Shown here: positions 23,939-33,040 of the stretch, piece after piece
Layout: every line of letters starts with the position of its first letter
Position numbering within the stretch: the stretch's first letter is position 1
Assembly (NCBI GenBank): GCA_001788095.1
Contig: MFZX01000002.1
Coordinates: 1-46,386, forward strand
Reading direction: 5' to 3'
Length of the DNA stretch: 46,386 nt
Origin: Candidatus Roizmanbacteria bacterium RIFCSPHIGHO2_12_FULL_37_23
GTDB lineage: Bacteria > Patescibacteriota > Microgenomatia > UBA1406 > HO2-37-13b
Made by a program: the position numbers and the translations under genes
The notes under the pieces: generated by a model
The model's database searches: none
The model's input: only the letters and a program-made list of their open reading frames with translations
Told to the model about the DNA's origin: nothing

Positions 23939-25445
23939 TTCTATTAAAAACATCCTTAACATCAACACTTTCCGCCTCTTCGATATCAATATCAAGTTGA
24001 GTAAATCGTATGAGATGTCGTAAAAATCGAGTAAATGCTGGATCTCTTAAATAATCCCGATGTGATTTTTTTAATAATATATCACGTGCTTTTAGAATTT
24101 CTCCAAGTGATAATTCAGTTGACGCAGCTGCATCTTGCGGGATTATGTGAGGAAGTTCTTGGGGACCTATCGCAAGCTGGTCCAGTAACCACAGAATTTG
24201 TCCTTCGTATTGGGGAAGACTTGTGTTGGGCATTATATATAACAATCTGTCAATCCTTCGCCTAATACATGATGATTGAAGCATGCCGGCAATCAAGCGA
24301 GAAGGACCGCCTTTTGTATCTGCTGGCTCAGTATTAAATCCTGCATCGTGCCAAGATTGAAACGAATCTCGAGGATCCATTTCGATTAGTTCTTTAACAA
24401 TTATAGGAAAATCAAGTCGGAGATTCCTACCTGGTTTTTTAAGAGGTAGATTGCTGTAATAGTCATTTAGTTCATCATCACCCATAATATAGCTATCGGA
24501 AATATGGAGCGTACCTTTAGCTGTTAGTAATTCTTGTTGAAGAGCCTCTGGTATTCGGAATCTGTAGCCTAATGTTTTATCGCCATGTATTATCTTCGAT
24601 ATTTTTCTGAGATTTTGGTTTAAAGCAAATTGAGTTACTTCTTCTTCCATTCGTCCAACAACAGCGGGACCGCTTACAGATCTCCAAAAGCCATTTCGTT
24701 CATAACCTGCCATTGTGCCAATAAGATAAGCCAACCTTCTTCTTAAGGTGGGTGTAACAGTATCTTGAGTACCATCATCGTATTCAATAATGAGGGCTTC
24801 ATTAAGATATTGAATTTCCACAGGGGATGTAATGGGACTGACTTCAGGACTAGGCCTACCTGATCTCGCTGGAGCAGGTCTTTGTGCTCTTGCTGGCTTT
24901 GGAACAGGGTGTGCGATCGGAGCAGAATCATCTTCTTCTCCAAAAACGGCATATAAAAGATCTAGGTTTTCTGGGTGTCCAGCTGTAGTTTGCATAAGAA
25001 ATCCCAAAGCATGCATCTGAACATTATCTGTAGAAGGATCAAGCTCTGTTTTGTAAACAGAATTTACTGCTCCTGATAATCCTTGTGCTAGGGTACGCAC
25101 ATGTAGGGCGGTTTCTGCTGCATAATCTGCATCATCGGGTATACGAGGTTCTTGTAGATGAAGATTTTTTAGTACAGAAACAGCTTCAACAGCTCTCTGT
25201 TGTTGTTCTCCAACATATGCTTGTCTAGTTGAAGGTGGTTGGAGTTCTCGGACGGACCGCGAAAACGTGTCAACTGCTCGAAGTAAATTTGCCAAAACAA
25301 TAGCTCCCTCAACTTCATCATTAGTATGTGGTAAAGCCCCAGTTATTTCATGACGCATCCTGCTAGCATCCTCAAGTAGAGTGGGGCTTGCTGCTGGGAA
25401 ATGGGCAATAATATCAAAAGCGTCGGTGTGTATTTCTGTTGGCAT
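23883..25445 (-). CDS. Large hypothetical protein with a winged-helix-like segment
   Basis: 520 residues, soluble. The N-terminal ~170 residues are helical. A P/A/R-rich linker (about 178-205, HPVPKPARAQRPAPARSG) follows. The middle (about 205-310) contains TPTLRRRLAYLIGTMAGYE and ISKIIHGDKTLGYRFRIPE, reminiscent of the winged-helix DNA-binding domains that end in a GYRF strand. The C-terminal ~200 residues are helical. A DNA-binding regulator is a guess. The protein is Arg-rich on AT-rich DNA, and its 3' end overlaps truB antisense by 56 bp. The promoter region is shared with lgt through an ATAGTA-C-TTAATA arrangement (25537-25549). Confidence 0.7.
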   Translation of the reverse strand: MPTEIHTDAFDIIAHFPAASPTLLEDASRMRHEITGALPHTNDEVEGAIVLANLLRAVDTFSRSVRELQPPSTRQAYVGEQQQRAVEAVSVLKNLHLQEPRIPDDADYAAETALHVRTLAQGLSGAVNSVYKTELDPSTDNVQMHALGFLMQTTAGHPENLDLLYAVFGEEDDSAPIAHPVPKPARAQRPAPARSGRPSPEVSPITSPVEIQYLNEALIIEYDDGTQDTVTPTLRRRLAYLIGTMAGYERNGFWRSVSGPAVVGRMEEEVTQFALNQNLRKISKIIHGDKTLGYRFRIPEALQQELLTAKGTLHISDSYIMGDDELNDYYSNLPLKKPGRNLRLDFPIIVKELIEMDPRDSFQSWHDAGFNTEPADTKGGPSRLIAGMLQSSCIRRRIDRLLYIMPNTSLPQYEGQILWLLDQLAIGPQELPHIIPQDAAASTELSLGEILKARDILLKKSHRDYLRDPAFTRFLRHLIRFTQLDIDIEEAESVDVKDVFNRIMEAAAREEASIDQLHSS

Positions 25446-25567
25446 ATGTGAGCTTAAGTAGTGGCTAGTATATCACCTATAGGTTAGAAATTCAAAATAT
25501 GTTACTATGACAACACGACGATGCCATACTGGATACATAGTACTTAATACGGTATACTATTGCAATT

Positions 25568-26389
25568 ATGCTTCCAATTTTGCTTGATCTTAAAATAATT
25601 CGTATATACACAATTGGTGTTTTCTTTGTCCTAGCATTCTTTTGGGGAGCCTATATTTTGTGGCGAAACATAAAACTAACTTCATTCAAAGAAGAAGATA
25701 TATTTGATTGTTTATTTGTTACACTGTTTGGCGCATTATTTACAGCACGACTTTTTTTTGTACTATTAAATTTCGAGGATTTTGGATTTAGTATCCTCAG
25801 ATTTATTTTGATAAACGGATTTCCAGGACTCTCCTTAACTGGGGGACTTATTGGAGGATTCACAACCTTTTTCATATACACATACATTAAAAAACTATCT
25901 GTAATTGAGATTTCAGATTATGCAACAGGACCACTATTACTTGCTCTTGCTATTGGCAAGATTGGAAGTTTTTTCGCAGGAAGCGATGTAGGTTCAGTCA
26001 CGACGTTTCTTTTAAGAGTAACGTATATTGGTTATGAGGGAACAAGACACATTACTGCATTATATGAAGCATTTCTATTTTTTGTTGGTTTTTATATTGC
26101 GCAAAAAATACTTTATAGAATACGACGCGAAGGCGCTCCTCAAGGATCATCACTTAATTTTTTTCTCATATTTTATCCTTTGACGCAAATTATCCTTGAC
26201 AATTTTAAAGACAATCGTTTATACTTTGCGAATTTGCCGTTTGATATTATAGCTGCTGGAATAGTTTTCATTGTTGCAACAGGCTATTTTACATTTAATA
26301 ATAAAAAGAACATTTTGAGAGAGAGTAAAAACCTCGTATCTCGAGTTCGAAAATATGGTAAAAAAACACCTCACAAAAAAACAACTTGA
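25568..26389 (+). CDS. lgt: Prolipoprotein diacylglyceryl transferase (divergent Lgt)
   Basis: 273 residues, seven or so membrane helices. Family landmarks are GLSLTGGLIGGF, the signature region LALAIGKIGSFFAGSDVG (usual form GRxGNFxNxExxG, so partly degenerate) and HITALYEAFLFF (usual HPtqLYE). It transfers diacylglycerol to the lipobox Cys of prolipoproteins; the LysM protein at 6394 is a possible substrate. TATACT (25553-25558) lies 9 nt before the ATG. The 3' end overlaps the DksA-like gene by 35 bp. Confidence 0.85.
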   Translation: MLPILLDLKIIRIYTIGVFFVLAFFWGAYILWRNIKLTSFKEEDIFDCLFVTLFGALFTARLFFVLLNFEDFGFSILRFILINGFPGLSLTGGLIGGFTTFFIYTYIKKLSVIEISDYATGPLLLALAIGKIGSFFAGSDVGSVTTFLLRVTYIGYEGTRHITALYEAFLFFVGFYIAQKILYRIRREGAPQGSSLNFFLIFYPLTQIILDNFKDNRLYFANLPFDIIAAGIVFIVATGYFTFNNKKNILRESKNLVSRVRKYGKKTPHKKTT

Positions 26390-26723
26390 TGATCTAAGAG
26401 CCCAACTCATCAAAGAAGAAAAGAAGATGGAAAGCACAATCGTGCGGTTAAAAGAAAACGATCCTTTTAACGATCCTGATCATGCGACAGACAACGCTGC
26501 CGTCGATACTGATGTGCGCGAACAGCTTGGTCATGACACAGTCGAAGCTCAGATGAAAGAAGTACAAAAAGAACTTATTTTAGTAAGAGGCGCTCTTGAG
26601 AAGATGCATAAAGGAACATATGGGTTTTGTGACCGATGTAAGGAACCAATTGTATTAGCGCGGCTAAAATATGTTCCTCAGACAAAATATTGTATTAACT
26701 GCGAGAAAATCCTGCGAAAGTAG
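26355..26723 (+). CDS. DksA/TraR-type zinc-finger protein
   Basis: 122 residues. A long N-terminal coiled coil (about 1-85, K/E-rich) is followed by a four-Cys zinc finger FCDRC...YCINC (about 92-116), the DksA/TraR layout. Such proteins enter the RNA polymerase secondary channel and alter initiation. The acidic DxxDxA tip motif typical of E. coli DksA is not clearly present, so the exact effect on RNA polymerase is uncertain. It overlaps the lgt 3' end by 35 bp in a different frame and is co-transcribed with it. Confidence 0.88.
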   Translation: MVKKHLTKKQLDDLRAQLIKEEKKMESTIVRLKENDPFNDPDHATDNAAVDTDVREQLGHDTVEAQMKEVQKELILVRGALEKMHKGTYGFCDRCKEPIVLARLKYVPQTKYCINCEKILRK

Positions 26724-26758
26724 ACTCTAAAAGCTTTTCCTGTTATCATGGATCTTAT

Positions 26759-28480
26759 ATGACCGAACTATCGCTCCCTTTGATTTTTAATCTTATCATT
26801 TTCGTAGCGCTTCCATTTCTTGGCGGAGCCCTTGCAACAAGATTTAGATTACCACGTATGGTTGGTTACATCCTTTCTGGTATTGTTCTTGGTGCATTTA
26901 TTCATGGACAATCAGCTGAATTTCTACCGATATTTGCAAATGTAGGACTTATTCTATTGTTATTTACCGTAGGTCTTGAAGTTAATTTAGAAAATTTTAG
27001 ACGATTCGGAAAGGTTGTAAGTCTCATTGGGTTACTGCAGATTTTTATTGCAACAGGTATATTTCTTATTTTTACACGAATTTTTGGAATTTCTTTCATC
27101 GAGTCTCTTATCATTTCTTTTGCATTTTCACTCTCATCGACGGCCATTGTATCAAAAGTGATTCAAGATAGAGGAGAAGAGAATTCTTTGGTCGGTGGTA
27201 TGACTTTAGGAATTCTTATTCTTCAAGATATTGCCGTGATACCTTTTATGATTCTACTTACCTCACTCGATCAAGGTGCAGGAGTATTTGCACTCCTTTC
27301 GAATATTGTAATCTCATTTGTACGAACAGGAATCATTCTTTGGATCATATATGTTATTGCTCATAAATTCATTCCTTACCTCTTTAGTAGGGTTGCGAAT
27401 CTTGGAAGAGAATTATTAAATCTTTTAACCATACTCACTATTTTTATTGCAGTGTTTATTTTTTCCTTTTTGGGACTATCTCCTGCAATAGCTGCATTCG
27501 TTGCGGGCATGCTCATAAGTGGGACACTCCAACATTATCAAATTTTTTCACAGATGCGACCACTGAGAGACATTTTTACCATTCTTTTTTTTGTTTTCCT
27601 TGGTGCGACAATAGACGTTACACAGATTTTACCAAGTCTTCATATAAGCCTATTTTTTGCCGTACTTATTATCCTGTTTAAATTTTTTCTTGTTACTGGT
27701 TTGTATTTATATTTTAGATTTCATTCAAAAACAGCCTTTGGAAGCGCAATTCTCCTGGCGCAAGTTGGTGAATTTGCATTTATTGTGTTGCATCAAGCTC
27801 AAGCGTCGCATATTATGAGTGAAGAAACATATTATTTTGGGATTACTGTTACTTTATTGACCATAGCTTTATCACCGATATTAATGGATCGGCGAGATAA
27901 ACTGTACATTTCGATACGAAAATTACTGAAAAATCACTTACCACAGCTTGATAAATATATCTCGTATGGCGTAGATAGAGAACCGGCTCATATTGATGCA
28001 CTAGCTATTAAGAATCATGTGATTCTTTGTGGATATGGTAGAGTGGGGAATTATATAGGCAGAGCTCTTACCATGGCTAACGTTCCTTTTATTGCTGTTG
28101 ATTACAATTATCAAATTGTCGAAAAAGAACGGAAAAGAGGCATAAACATCATTTATGGTGATCCGACCGACATTGACATTCTCGATTTTGCTCAATGTGA
28201 ATATGCCTCAACTATCATCTCTGCAGTTCCTGATGCATTTTCTCAAGAAATGATTATTTTGAATTCAAAAATGTTAAATTCTAAAATAAGAATTTTGACG
28301 CGTGTTGGGCTTGAGATGCAACAAAGAAGAATGAAAGATCTTGGAGCAGAAATAGTTATTCAACCAGAATTTGAAGCAGCGTTATCAATTGTTCGTAAAG
28401 TTCTCCTTGAGTACAATCTTACGAAAAAAGATATTGTAGGGAAAATAAAACGATTGAAATTGGAGCATGGAATGGCGTGA
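26759..28480 (+). CDS. CPA2-family cation/proton antiporter with RCK domain (KefB/YbaL-like)
   Basis: 573 residues. About 12 membrane helices span 5-385, including GLEVNLENFRRFGK and the SFAFSLSSTAIVSKVI segment of CPA2 exchangers. A cytosolic TrkA-N/RCK Rossmann domain starts at about 416 (HVILCGYGRVGNYIGRAL) with the acidic end of the second strand (AVDYN). It should exchange K+ or Na+ for H+ under nucleotide control. TATCAT (26744-26749, extended TG) is 9 nt before the ATG. Its stop overlaps the next start by 3 nt. Confidence 0.9.
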   Translation: MTELSLPLIFNLIIFVALPFLGGALATRFRLPRMVGYILSGIVLGAFIHGQSAEFLPIFANVGLILLLFTVGLEVNLENFRRFGKVVSLIGLLQIFIATGIFLIFTRIFGISFIESLIISFAFSLSSTAIVSKVIQDRGEENSLVGGMTLGILILQDIAVIPFMILLTSLDQGAGVFALLSNIVISFVRTGIILWIIYVIAHKFIPYLFSRVANLGRELLNLLTILTIFIAVFIFSFLGLSPAIAAFVAGMLISGTLQHYQIFSQMRPLRDIFTILFFVFLGATIDVTQILPSLHISLFFAVLIILFKFFLVTGLYLYFRFHSKTAFGSAILLAQVGEFAFIVLHQAQASHIMSEETYYFGITVTLLTIALSPILMDRRDKLYISIRKLLKNHLPQLDKYISYGVDREPAHIDALAIKNHVILCGYGRVGNYIGRALTMANVPFIAVDYNYQIVEKERKRGINIIYGDPTDIDILDFAQCEYASTIISAVPDAFSQEMIILNSKMLNSKIRILTRVGLEMQQRRMKDLGAEIVIQPEFEAALSIVRKVLLEYNLTKKDIVGKIKRLKLEHGMA

Positions 28481-29406
28481 GAAATAAGAGTAAAATGCCG
28501 AAACAATTAGGAAGACGAAATAAGATTATTATTACGCTATTTCTAGGTTTTTTGATAGTGTATTGCATAATCCTTGCTATCCGTTCGATTCAGGCGTCTG
28601 CATTTTTTGATAAGCAGAACAGAATAAATATCCTGTTCTATAGCGACCAACCAGTACTTTTATCATTCGGCTTAACAGATGATGTAAACTACATCGTAAG
28701 TTTTACACACGAAGATCGTGTTGACGTTCCAGGTGGGTATGACCGCTATGCTGTTGGAGCTTTAGGAAGACTATCTGATGTTGAAAATGATAGGTATATA
28801 CTCCAGCGAGCATTTTCTTCTATGACGTCTGCATATATCGATTATTTTGTTGCTCCCAAAAAAAATAAAGTCTATGATGAGAGTGATTTCAGAGAGCCCC
28901 AATATAAAAAATTAGTTCTTATTCGATCTCTTTTTTCTCCTCAAAAACATACAAACGCAAATATTTTCGACAAAATATACCTTTTGTGGCTTATTATTCG
29001 TAAACGCGAAGGAGATTTTGTTGTACTTAAGAGTGCGACTATCCACGATGAGATAAGCGACCAAACTTTTTTTTCAGAACAAGGGTTTCAAAAAAAATAC
29101 AAAGGATTCTTTTACCATCAGGCATTACGAGAAGAGGGAAGAGAGTTGCAAATTCTGTATAGGAATTACAATAGTGCTTATGTATTATCAAGGGTAATTG
29201 AGGGTCAGGGAATTCGTGTTGTTGATCTGTCACAATATGATGATCAAGTTAAAGAGCGATGTGTTATTAAGCATAATATTGACAAGAAAAGTAAAACAAT
29301 TCTTTTTTTGCAACGAAGATTTCAATGCGAAGTAAAAAAAGCAAATATAGAGGGTTCTGATATAATATTCTTATTAGGTAATGGGTTAGAAAAAGAATGG
29401 GAATAA
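28477..29406 (+). CDS. Membrane-anchored hypothetical protein
   Basis: 309 residues from GTG 28477, which overlaps the antiporter stop; ATG 28495 is an alternative. A basic N-terminus and one membrane helix (about 17-37) anchor a large extracytoplasmic alpha/beta domain. The end of this domain (IRVVDLSQYDDQVKERCVI) vaguely resembles LytR C-terminal modules. It is translationally coupled to the antiporter and followed by a 63-residue membrane protein. No enzyme motif is seen. Confidence 0.65.
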   Translation: MRNKSKMPKQLGRRNKIIITLFLGFLIVYCIILAIRSIQASAFFDKQNRINILFYSDQPVLLSFGLTDDVNYIVSFTHEDRVDVPGGYDRYAVGALGRLSDVENDRYILQRAFSSMTSAYIDYFVAPKKNKVYDESDFREPQYKKLVLIRSLFSPQKHTNANIFDKIYLLWLIIRKREGDFVVLKSATIHDEISDQTFFSEQGFQKKYKGFFYHQALREEGRELQILYRNYNSAYVLSRVIEGQGIRVVDLSQYDDQVKERCVIKHNIDKKSKTILFLQRRFQCEVKKANIEGSDIIFLLGNGLEKEWE

Positions 29407-29413
29407 TAGTGCA

Positions 29414-29605
29414 ATGAATATTACTTTTGTATCAATCATATTACTTGTCATCTCTTTGATTCTCGCTTTTCGTTCGATGAAAGATCTTGATTTTTCAAAG
29501 GAGATTGAAAAGATGCTACACAGGCATAAAATGAAAGGGACAATAGTCTTTTTTAAAGATAAGATAGAGCATTTTACTCCTCATAATCATCAACACCTAC
29601 ATTAA
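29414..29605 (+). CDS. Small single-helix membrane protein
   Basis: 63 residues: N-terminal membrane helix (about 3-21), then a charged amphipathic region and a His-rich end (HFTPHNHQHLH). It lies 7 nt after the previous anchored protein and overlaps the convergent TPR gene by 32 bp. The terminal His cluster arises within that overlap and may be a by-product. Function unknown. Confidence 0.55.
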   Translation: MNITFVSIILLVISLILAFRSMKDLDFSKEIEKMLHRHKMKGTIVFFKDKIEHFTPHNHQHLH

Positions 29606-30401
29606 GGTCATCAAACCGGTCTTTTGTTTCATCGACTTCATTGGCAAGCTCTTCTATGTCCTCAACGATTTCATCATCCTCGTCATCTTCATGATGCATA
29701 TAATCATCTTCATGGTCGTCTTTGTCATCATCCATTTTATTTATAAATTTTTTAAGATCGTCCTGGATGTTATCAGGGAAAGATTCATAATTGAGAACTT
29801 TTTTGCCGCGTTTATCCTCTCGAATAAAAATATCAACGGAGTTTTTTGTTGCTTCCTTAACAAATGAAGTATATTTGCTTTTAGCTTCTAAGAAATAGAT
29901 TAATCGCTTAGAAATATCATCAGGAAGACAACCAATATATTCTTCTTTTTTATTACGTACTTCTATACGTCTCTTCTTTAATTTAAGAAAGACTTTTTCT
30001 CCTATTTTGAGTTTGACTAACACATCGCTTTGACCAATATTTAGTAGTGTTACGACTTTTGTTTTTCCACGTACGTTTATGAATGTATTTGGGTCTAGCG
30101 AAACATCTCTTTTATTAAATTTTTCTGGAAGATCTCCTTTTTTACTCAAGATAGTTATTTTTTCAAGATTGTTTCGTGCTATTTGATTAGTTGCATCATA
30201 TTTTAAGGCTTTACGATAATATTTTTTTGCTTCTGCTAAGTCTCCTTTTTGAAGATACGCAAAAGCAAGTCCTAGACAGGCATCAACATTCTCATTTTCG
30301 ACAGCAACTATTTCTTTATTAAGTCTAATAGCTTTATCCCAATTATTATCGAGAGCAGCATCGACTGCTTGTTTGTGAAGTCTTTCCATCTGAAGTTCCA
30401 T
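29574..30401 (-). CDS. TPR protein with very acidic C-terminal tail
   Basis: 275 residues. Two tetratricopeptide repeats lie at about 8-80 (WDKAIRLNKEIVAVENEN, then GDLAEAKKYYRKALKYDATN). A middle basic alpha/beta region (about 100-220) follows. The tail of about 50 residues is mostly D/E with some H (about 222-275). TPR repeats mediate protein contacts; the tail could bind metal or basic partners. No enzyme function. The start is separated from yebC (divergent) by 59 nt. Confidence 0.75.
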   Translation of the reverse strand: MELQMERLHKQAVDAALDNNWDKAIRLNKEIVAVENENVDACLGLAFAYLQKGDLAEAKKYYRKALKYDATNQIARNNLEKITILSKKGDLPEKFNKRDVSLDPNTFINVRGKTKVVTLLNIGQSDVLVKLKIGEKVFLKLKKRRIEVRNKKEEYIGCLPDDISKRLIYFLEAKSKYTSFVKEATKNSVDIFIREDKRGKKVLNYESFPDNIQDDLKKFINKMDDDKDDHEDDYMHHEDDEDDEIVEDIEELANEVDETKDRFDDLNVGVDDYEE

Positions 30402-30460
30402 GAGATGACGGATGTAGTATAATGAGTCATTGCAGAATTTTCAAGTCGATTTACTATAGC

Positions 30461-31171
30461 ATGTCAGGTCACTCAAAATGGTCAACAATTAAGCGAAAAA
30501 AAGGTATAAAAGATCAACAGAGAAGTAGTGTATTTTCGAAAATGGCTCGACTCATAACTACAGCAGTGCATGAGGGAGGAGGAGTAACTGATCCAGAGAA
30601 TAACTTCAAACTTCGTTTGGCAATTGAAAGAGCAAAAAGTGTGAACATGCCTCGAGATACTATCGATAGGGCTATAGAGAAAGCTGGGGGTGGAGAAGGT
30701 CAGCAATTAAAAGAAATTTTGTATGAGGGTTTTGGGCCGGGGGGAGTTGCTTTACTTATATCAGTAATAACAGACAATACGAACCGTACACACGCGGATG
30801 TCAAGCAAGCCCTGGAAAAACAAGGAGGAAAAATGGGTGGACACAACGCTGTAGCGTATCTGTTTCAAAAATGTGGAGTTGTTGTTTTTAATGCCTCTTC
30901 TGCTTCAGAAGAGAAAATTTTCGCATTTGCAGATAAGATTGGGGCTCTAGATATAGAAGAGGAAAGTGAGCGTTATGTCATATATGTTCCTTTTGAAAAC
31001 ATAGGGAAGGTAAAAGAATTAAGTTCTGACATACAAGCTCAAGAGATCGATGTTTTCTACCGTCCTTTAACAACAGTTGATCCCAAAGGGCTACAAGACA
31101 AGATAGAAACACTTATAGATAGACTTGAGGATCTCGAAGAAGTGCATACTGTATATACTAATGTACGTTAG
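30461..31171 (+). CDS. yebC: YebC/PmpR-family protein
   Basis: 236 residues from ATG 30461, chosen because the family begins MSGHSKWSTIKRKKG; an in-frame upstream ATG at 30422 overlaps the promoter region. Other family blocks are FSKMARLITTAVHEGGG, NNFKLRLAIERAKSVNMPRD and YEGFGPGGVALLI. Members were described as transcription regulators and, more recently, as translation factors easing ribosome stalling at proline stretches. A TATAAT at about 30417-30422 gives a leader of roughly 30 nt. Confidence 0.93.
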   Translation: MSGHSKWSTIKRKKGIKDQQRSSVFSKMARLITTAVHEGGGVTDPENNFKLRLAIERAKSVNMPRDTIDRAIEKAGGGEGQQLKEILYEGFGPGGVALLISVITDNTNRTHADVKQALEKQGGKMGGHNAVAYLFQKCGVVVFNASSASEEKIFAFADKIGALDIEEESERYVIYVPFENIGKVKELSSDIQAQEIDVFYRPLTTVDPKGLQDKIETLIDRLEDLEEVHTVYTNVR

Positions 31172-31197
31172 TTGTATTAATCCGAGCTTGTTTGAAT

Positions 31198-32022
31198 ATG
31201 CTTCAAAGAATAAAAAGAATTAATACATACAATTTTTTATTCAAGATATTCTCGAGAGTAGAGAAGAGACAGCGATTTATTATCTCGACATTTTTTTTAA
31301 CACTCCTCTTTCTTTCTTCAACCTTTTTTAGTTTTGAGCAGATTTATCTCTTTATTCCTCTTATCATCGTAGTTGTCTTCGCTTTGACATTCTTTTCTAT
31401 ACTTGAAGGTATATCTGGTCATGAATGGTACACGCTCTTCGTTCATCCAATTTATTTTTCAATTGTATTTTATCTCTTTTATTTTTTTGTACCTCAACGT
31501 TGGTTGACGAGACTGCCTTTCGTTGTGATCTATACGATCGCTATATATGCCATACTTTTATCACAGAATATATTTAATGTAGGAGCCTCCAAGAGCTTAC
31601 AGTTATTTAGAGCTGCATTTTCAGTAAACTACCTTTTTGTTACGTTGAGCGCCTTTCTGAGCTTTAGCCTCATTATTTCTCTTCGTATGAATTTTATATT
31701 TAACTTTTTCGCAGTATTACTTGCATGTTTACCGTTAACTATCCAATTACTTTGGAGTGTTGCACCAAGCGATAAAATAAAACGCGAACTATGGAAATAT
31801 GCCTTTATTATCGCTTTAATCATTGCTGAAGCAAGTGTCGTGTTTTCATTTATCCCATTGAATCAGTCAATTTTTGCCCTCATACTTACGGCGATTTTTT
31901 ACAGCCTCGTTGGATTGGTTCAAGTCTACCTCCAAGAAGCTCTTTTCAAAGAACGCATTCGAGAGTACCTTATTGTACTCGGTTTTACCACAATAATCTT
32001 TATACTATCACTTCGGTGGTAG
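31198..32022 (+). CDS. Polytopic membrane protein of unknown function
   Basis: 274 residues from ATG 31198; TTG 31192 is an alternative start. After a basic N-terminus, seven to eight membrane helices fill the chain, with short loops and no conserved catalytic motif that can be seen. It starts 26 nt after yebC and probably shares its transcript. Similar yebC-linked membrane proteins may be lineage-specific, but this cannot be checked here. Confidence 0.7.
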   Translation: MLQRIKRINTYNFLFKIFSRVEKRQRFIISTFFLTLLFLSSTFFSFEQIYLFIPLIIVVVFALTFFSILEGISGHEWYTLFVHPIYFSIVFYLFYFFVPQRWLTRLPFVVIYTIAIYAILLSQNIFNVGASKSLQLFRAAFSVNYLFVTLSAFLSFSLIISLRMNFIFNFFAVLLACLPLTIQLLWSVAPSDKIKRELWKYAFIIALIIAEASVVFSFIPLNQSIFALILTAIFYSLVGLVQVYLQEALFKERIREYLIVLGFTTIIFILSLRW

Positions 32023-32114
32023 CACAATAATCAAATAATCCAGATATCTAAGAAAATAGATACATATCAAGGCAGGGAAGAGGGGAGGAGCAAATTTCAC
32101 GGACGTGTATTTTA

Positions 32115-32144
32115 TATCCTATAGTATGTAAATATCCTATAGTA
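32115..32144. promoter_or_regulatory. Tandem TATCCTATAGTA words
   Basis: Two identical 12-mers start at 32115 and 32133, 18 bp apart. The same word is found at 6346, with close variants at 11724 and 18332. On the minus strand it reads TACTATAGGATA, containing a -10-like TACTAT; on the plus strand TATAGT is also -10-like, so direction is unclear. Confidence 0.5.
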
Positions 32145-32280
32145 TTTTTGTAGTATTACATATTTTGGAATTAAAGTCCAGTAAATTTTTAATAACATGT
32201 TCATGCTCGTTGAGCTCATGTATCACTCTCATGCTACCTCCGCTACTCTTACTGTAGGTGGTATGTATTTTGTGGATAAC

Positions 32281-32588
32281 TTTAGCCTCAGAAGTCTTCG
32301 ATTAGATCGTTATACAGGTCCGAACTAAATAGTGATATGAATGTTATTACGTATGAATTTAGCCTCAAAAATAGTAATTTGGAATGTCAGGATGCTCTAA
32401 AATTGAACACTATTCGACGTAAGAGGAGTGAACATTTAGCCTTAAAAGTTTTAATCCGGATCGTCTTGATAGTCTAAACTGAAGGAGTGCGATGATGCAG
32501 CTTTCTATAATTCTAGCCTCAATTATTTCTATTTGGAACTATGTAACAGTCTAAAATCAAACGTTATTCCTCGAAGCGATAGAAGTGT
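32281..32588. repeat. Four 77-bp degenerate tandem units
   Basis: Units start at exactly 32281, 32358, 32435 and 32512. Each opens with TTTAGCCTCA or a one-base variant. Further shared columns are TnnGGA near unit position 21-26 and TCTAAA near 39-44, while the rest differs. 77 is not a multiple of three and no frame stays open, so this is not a coding repeat. The spacing is too long and the conserved part too short for CRISPR. Confidence 0.7.
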
Positions 32589-32760
32589 AAATAAGATATC
32601 TCTGCATGCATTATAAGGAGGAGATATAACAACTCAATGGTATAAAATATGTAGAAATGAGAGGCGTCTCGTAGTAGGGGTACTCTTTTGAGGATGTCTA
32701 CTTATATTTAAGAGGCGCCATGGTATTGGGGGCGTATACGGCTGCGGGGAATAAAGCTTA

Positions 32761-32826
32761 CATAACGTCGTAAATTGTATCTTTTACGACGTTATGTACT
32801 TCAACTATCGGAGAAGTATAGGTTTT
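32761..32826 (+). terminator. Perfect 14-bp hairpin followed by terminator-like hairpin and T-runs
   Basis: CATAACGTCGTAAA (32761-32774) pairs perfectly with 32783-32796 around an 8-nt loop. Directly after it, TACTTC/GAAGTA forms a second hairpin (32797-32819) followed by TAGG and two T6 runs. This would end a plus-strand transcript covering the 77-bp array. Confidence 0.55.
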
Positions 32827-33040
32827 TTAGTTTTTTATTTTCTGTCAATATTTTTCTATTTTTATCTTTTGGTGCTATGACTGATCTTATTTCCCCCACA
32901 ATAATACCCTCCATATGTCCCAGCGCTGATCTTGTGTATATATATGCTATAGGATATATTGTGATATAGTTTTAGAGCGTTATAAAGGGACCTTAATGCC
33001 ACTTCTCTAACCTTTCTAGTGGTAGGTGAAGGGTATGCAG

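Larger units (their letters stand above)
32023..33040. other. Non-coding kilobase with periodic array, hairpins and promoter words
   Basis: No credible gene; the best frame is 64 residues without coding character. Contents in order: a purine-rich block (about 32071-32091), two TATCCTATAGTA words, a hairpin-prone stretch ending in a perfect DnaA-box-like TGTGGATAA (32271-32279), four 77-bp degenerate repeats, a G-rich region with GAGGCG words (about 32660-32740), a perfect 14-bp hairpin, a terminator-like hairpin with T-runs, a T-rich stretch (32821-32870), an inverted copy of the TATAGGATA word (about 32943-32956), and a small hairpin before the suhB stop. It could be a long non-coding RNA locus or a protein-binding/replication region. 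Confidence 0.6.

Noticed and set aside
32281-32588. CRISPR array
   Set aside because: Only about 10 bases are strongly conserved per 77-bp unit, the remainder shows residual similarity rather than unique spacers, and no cas genes are present.
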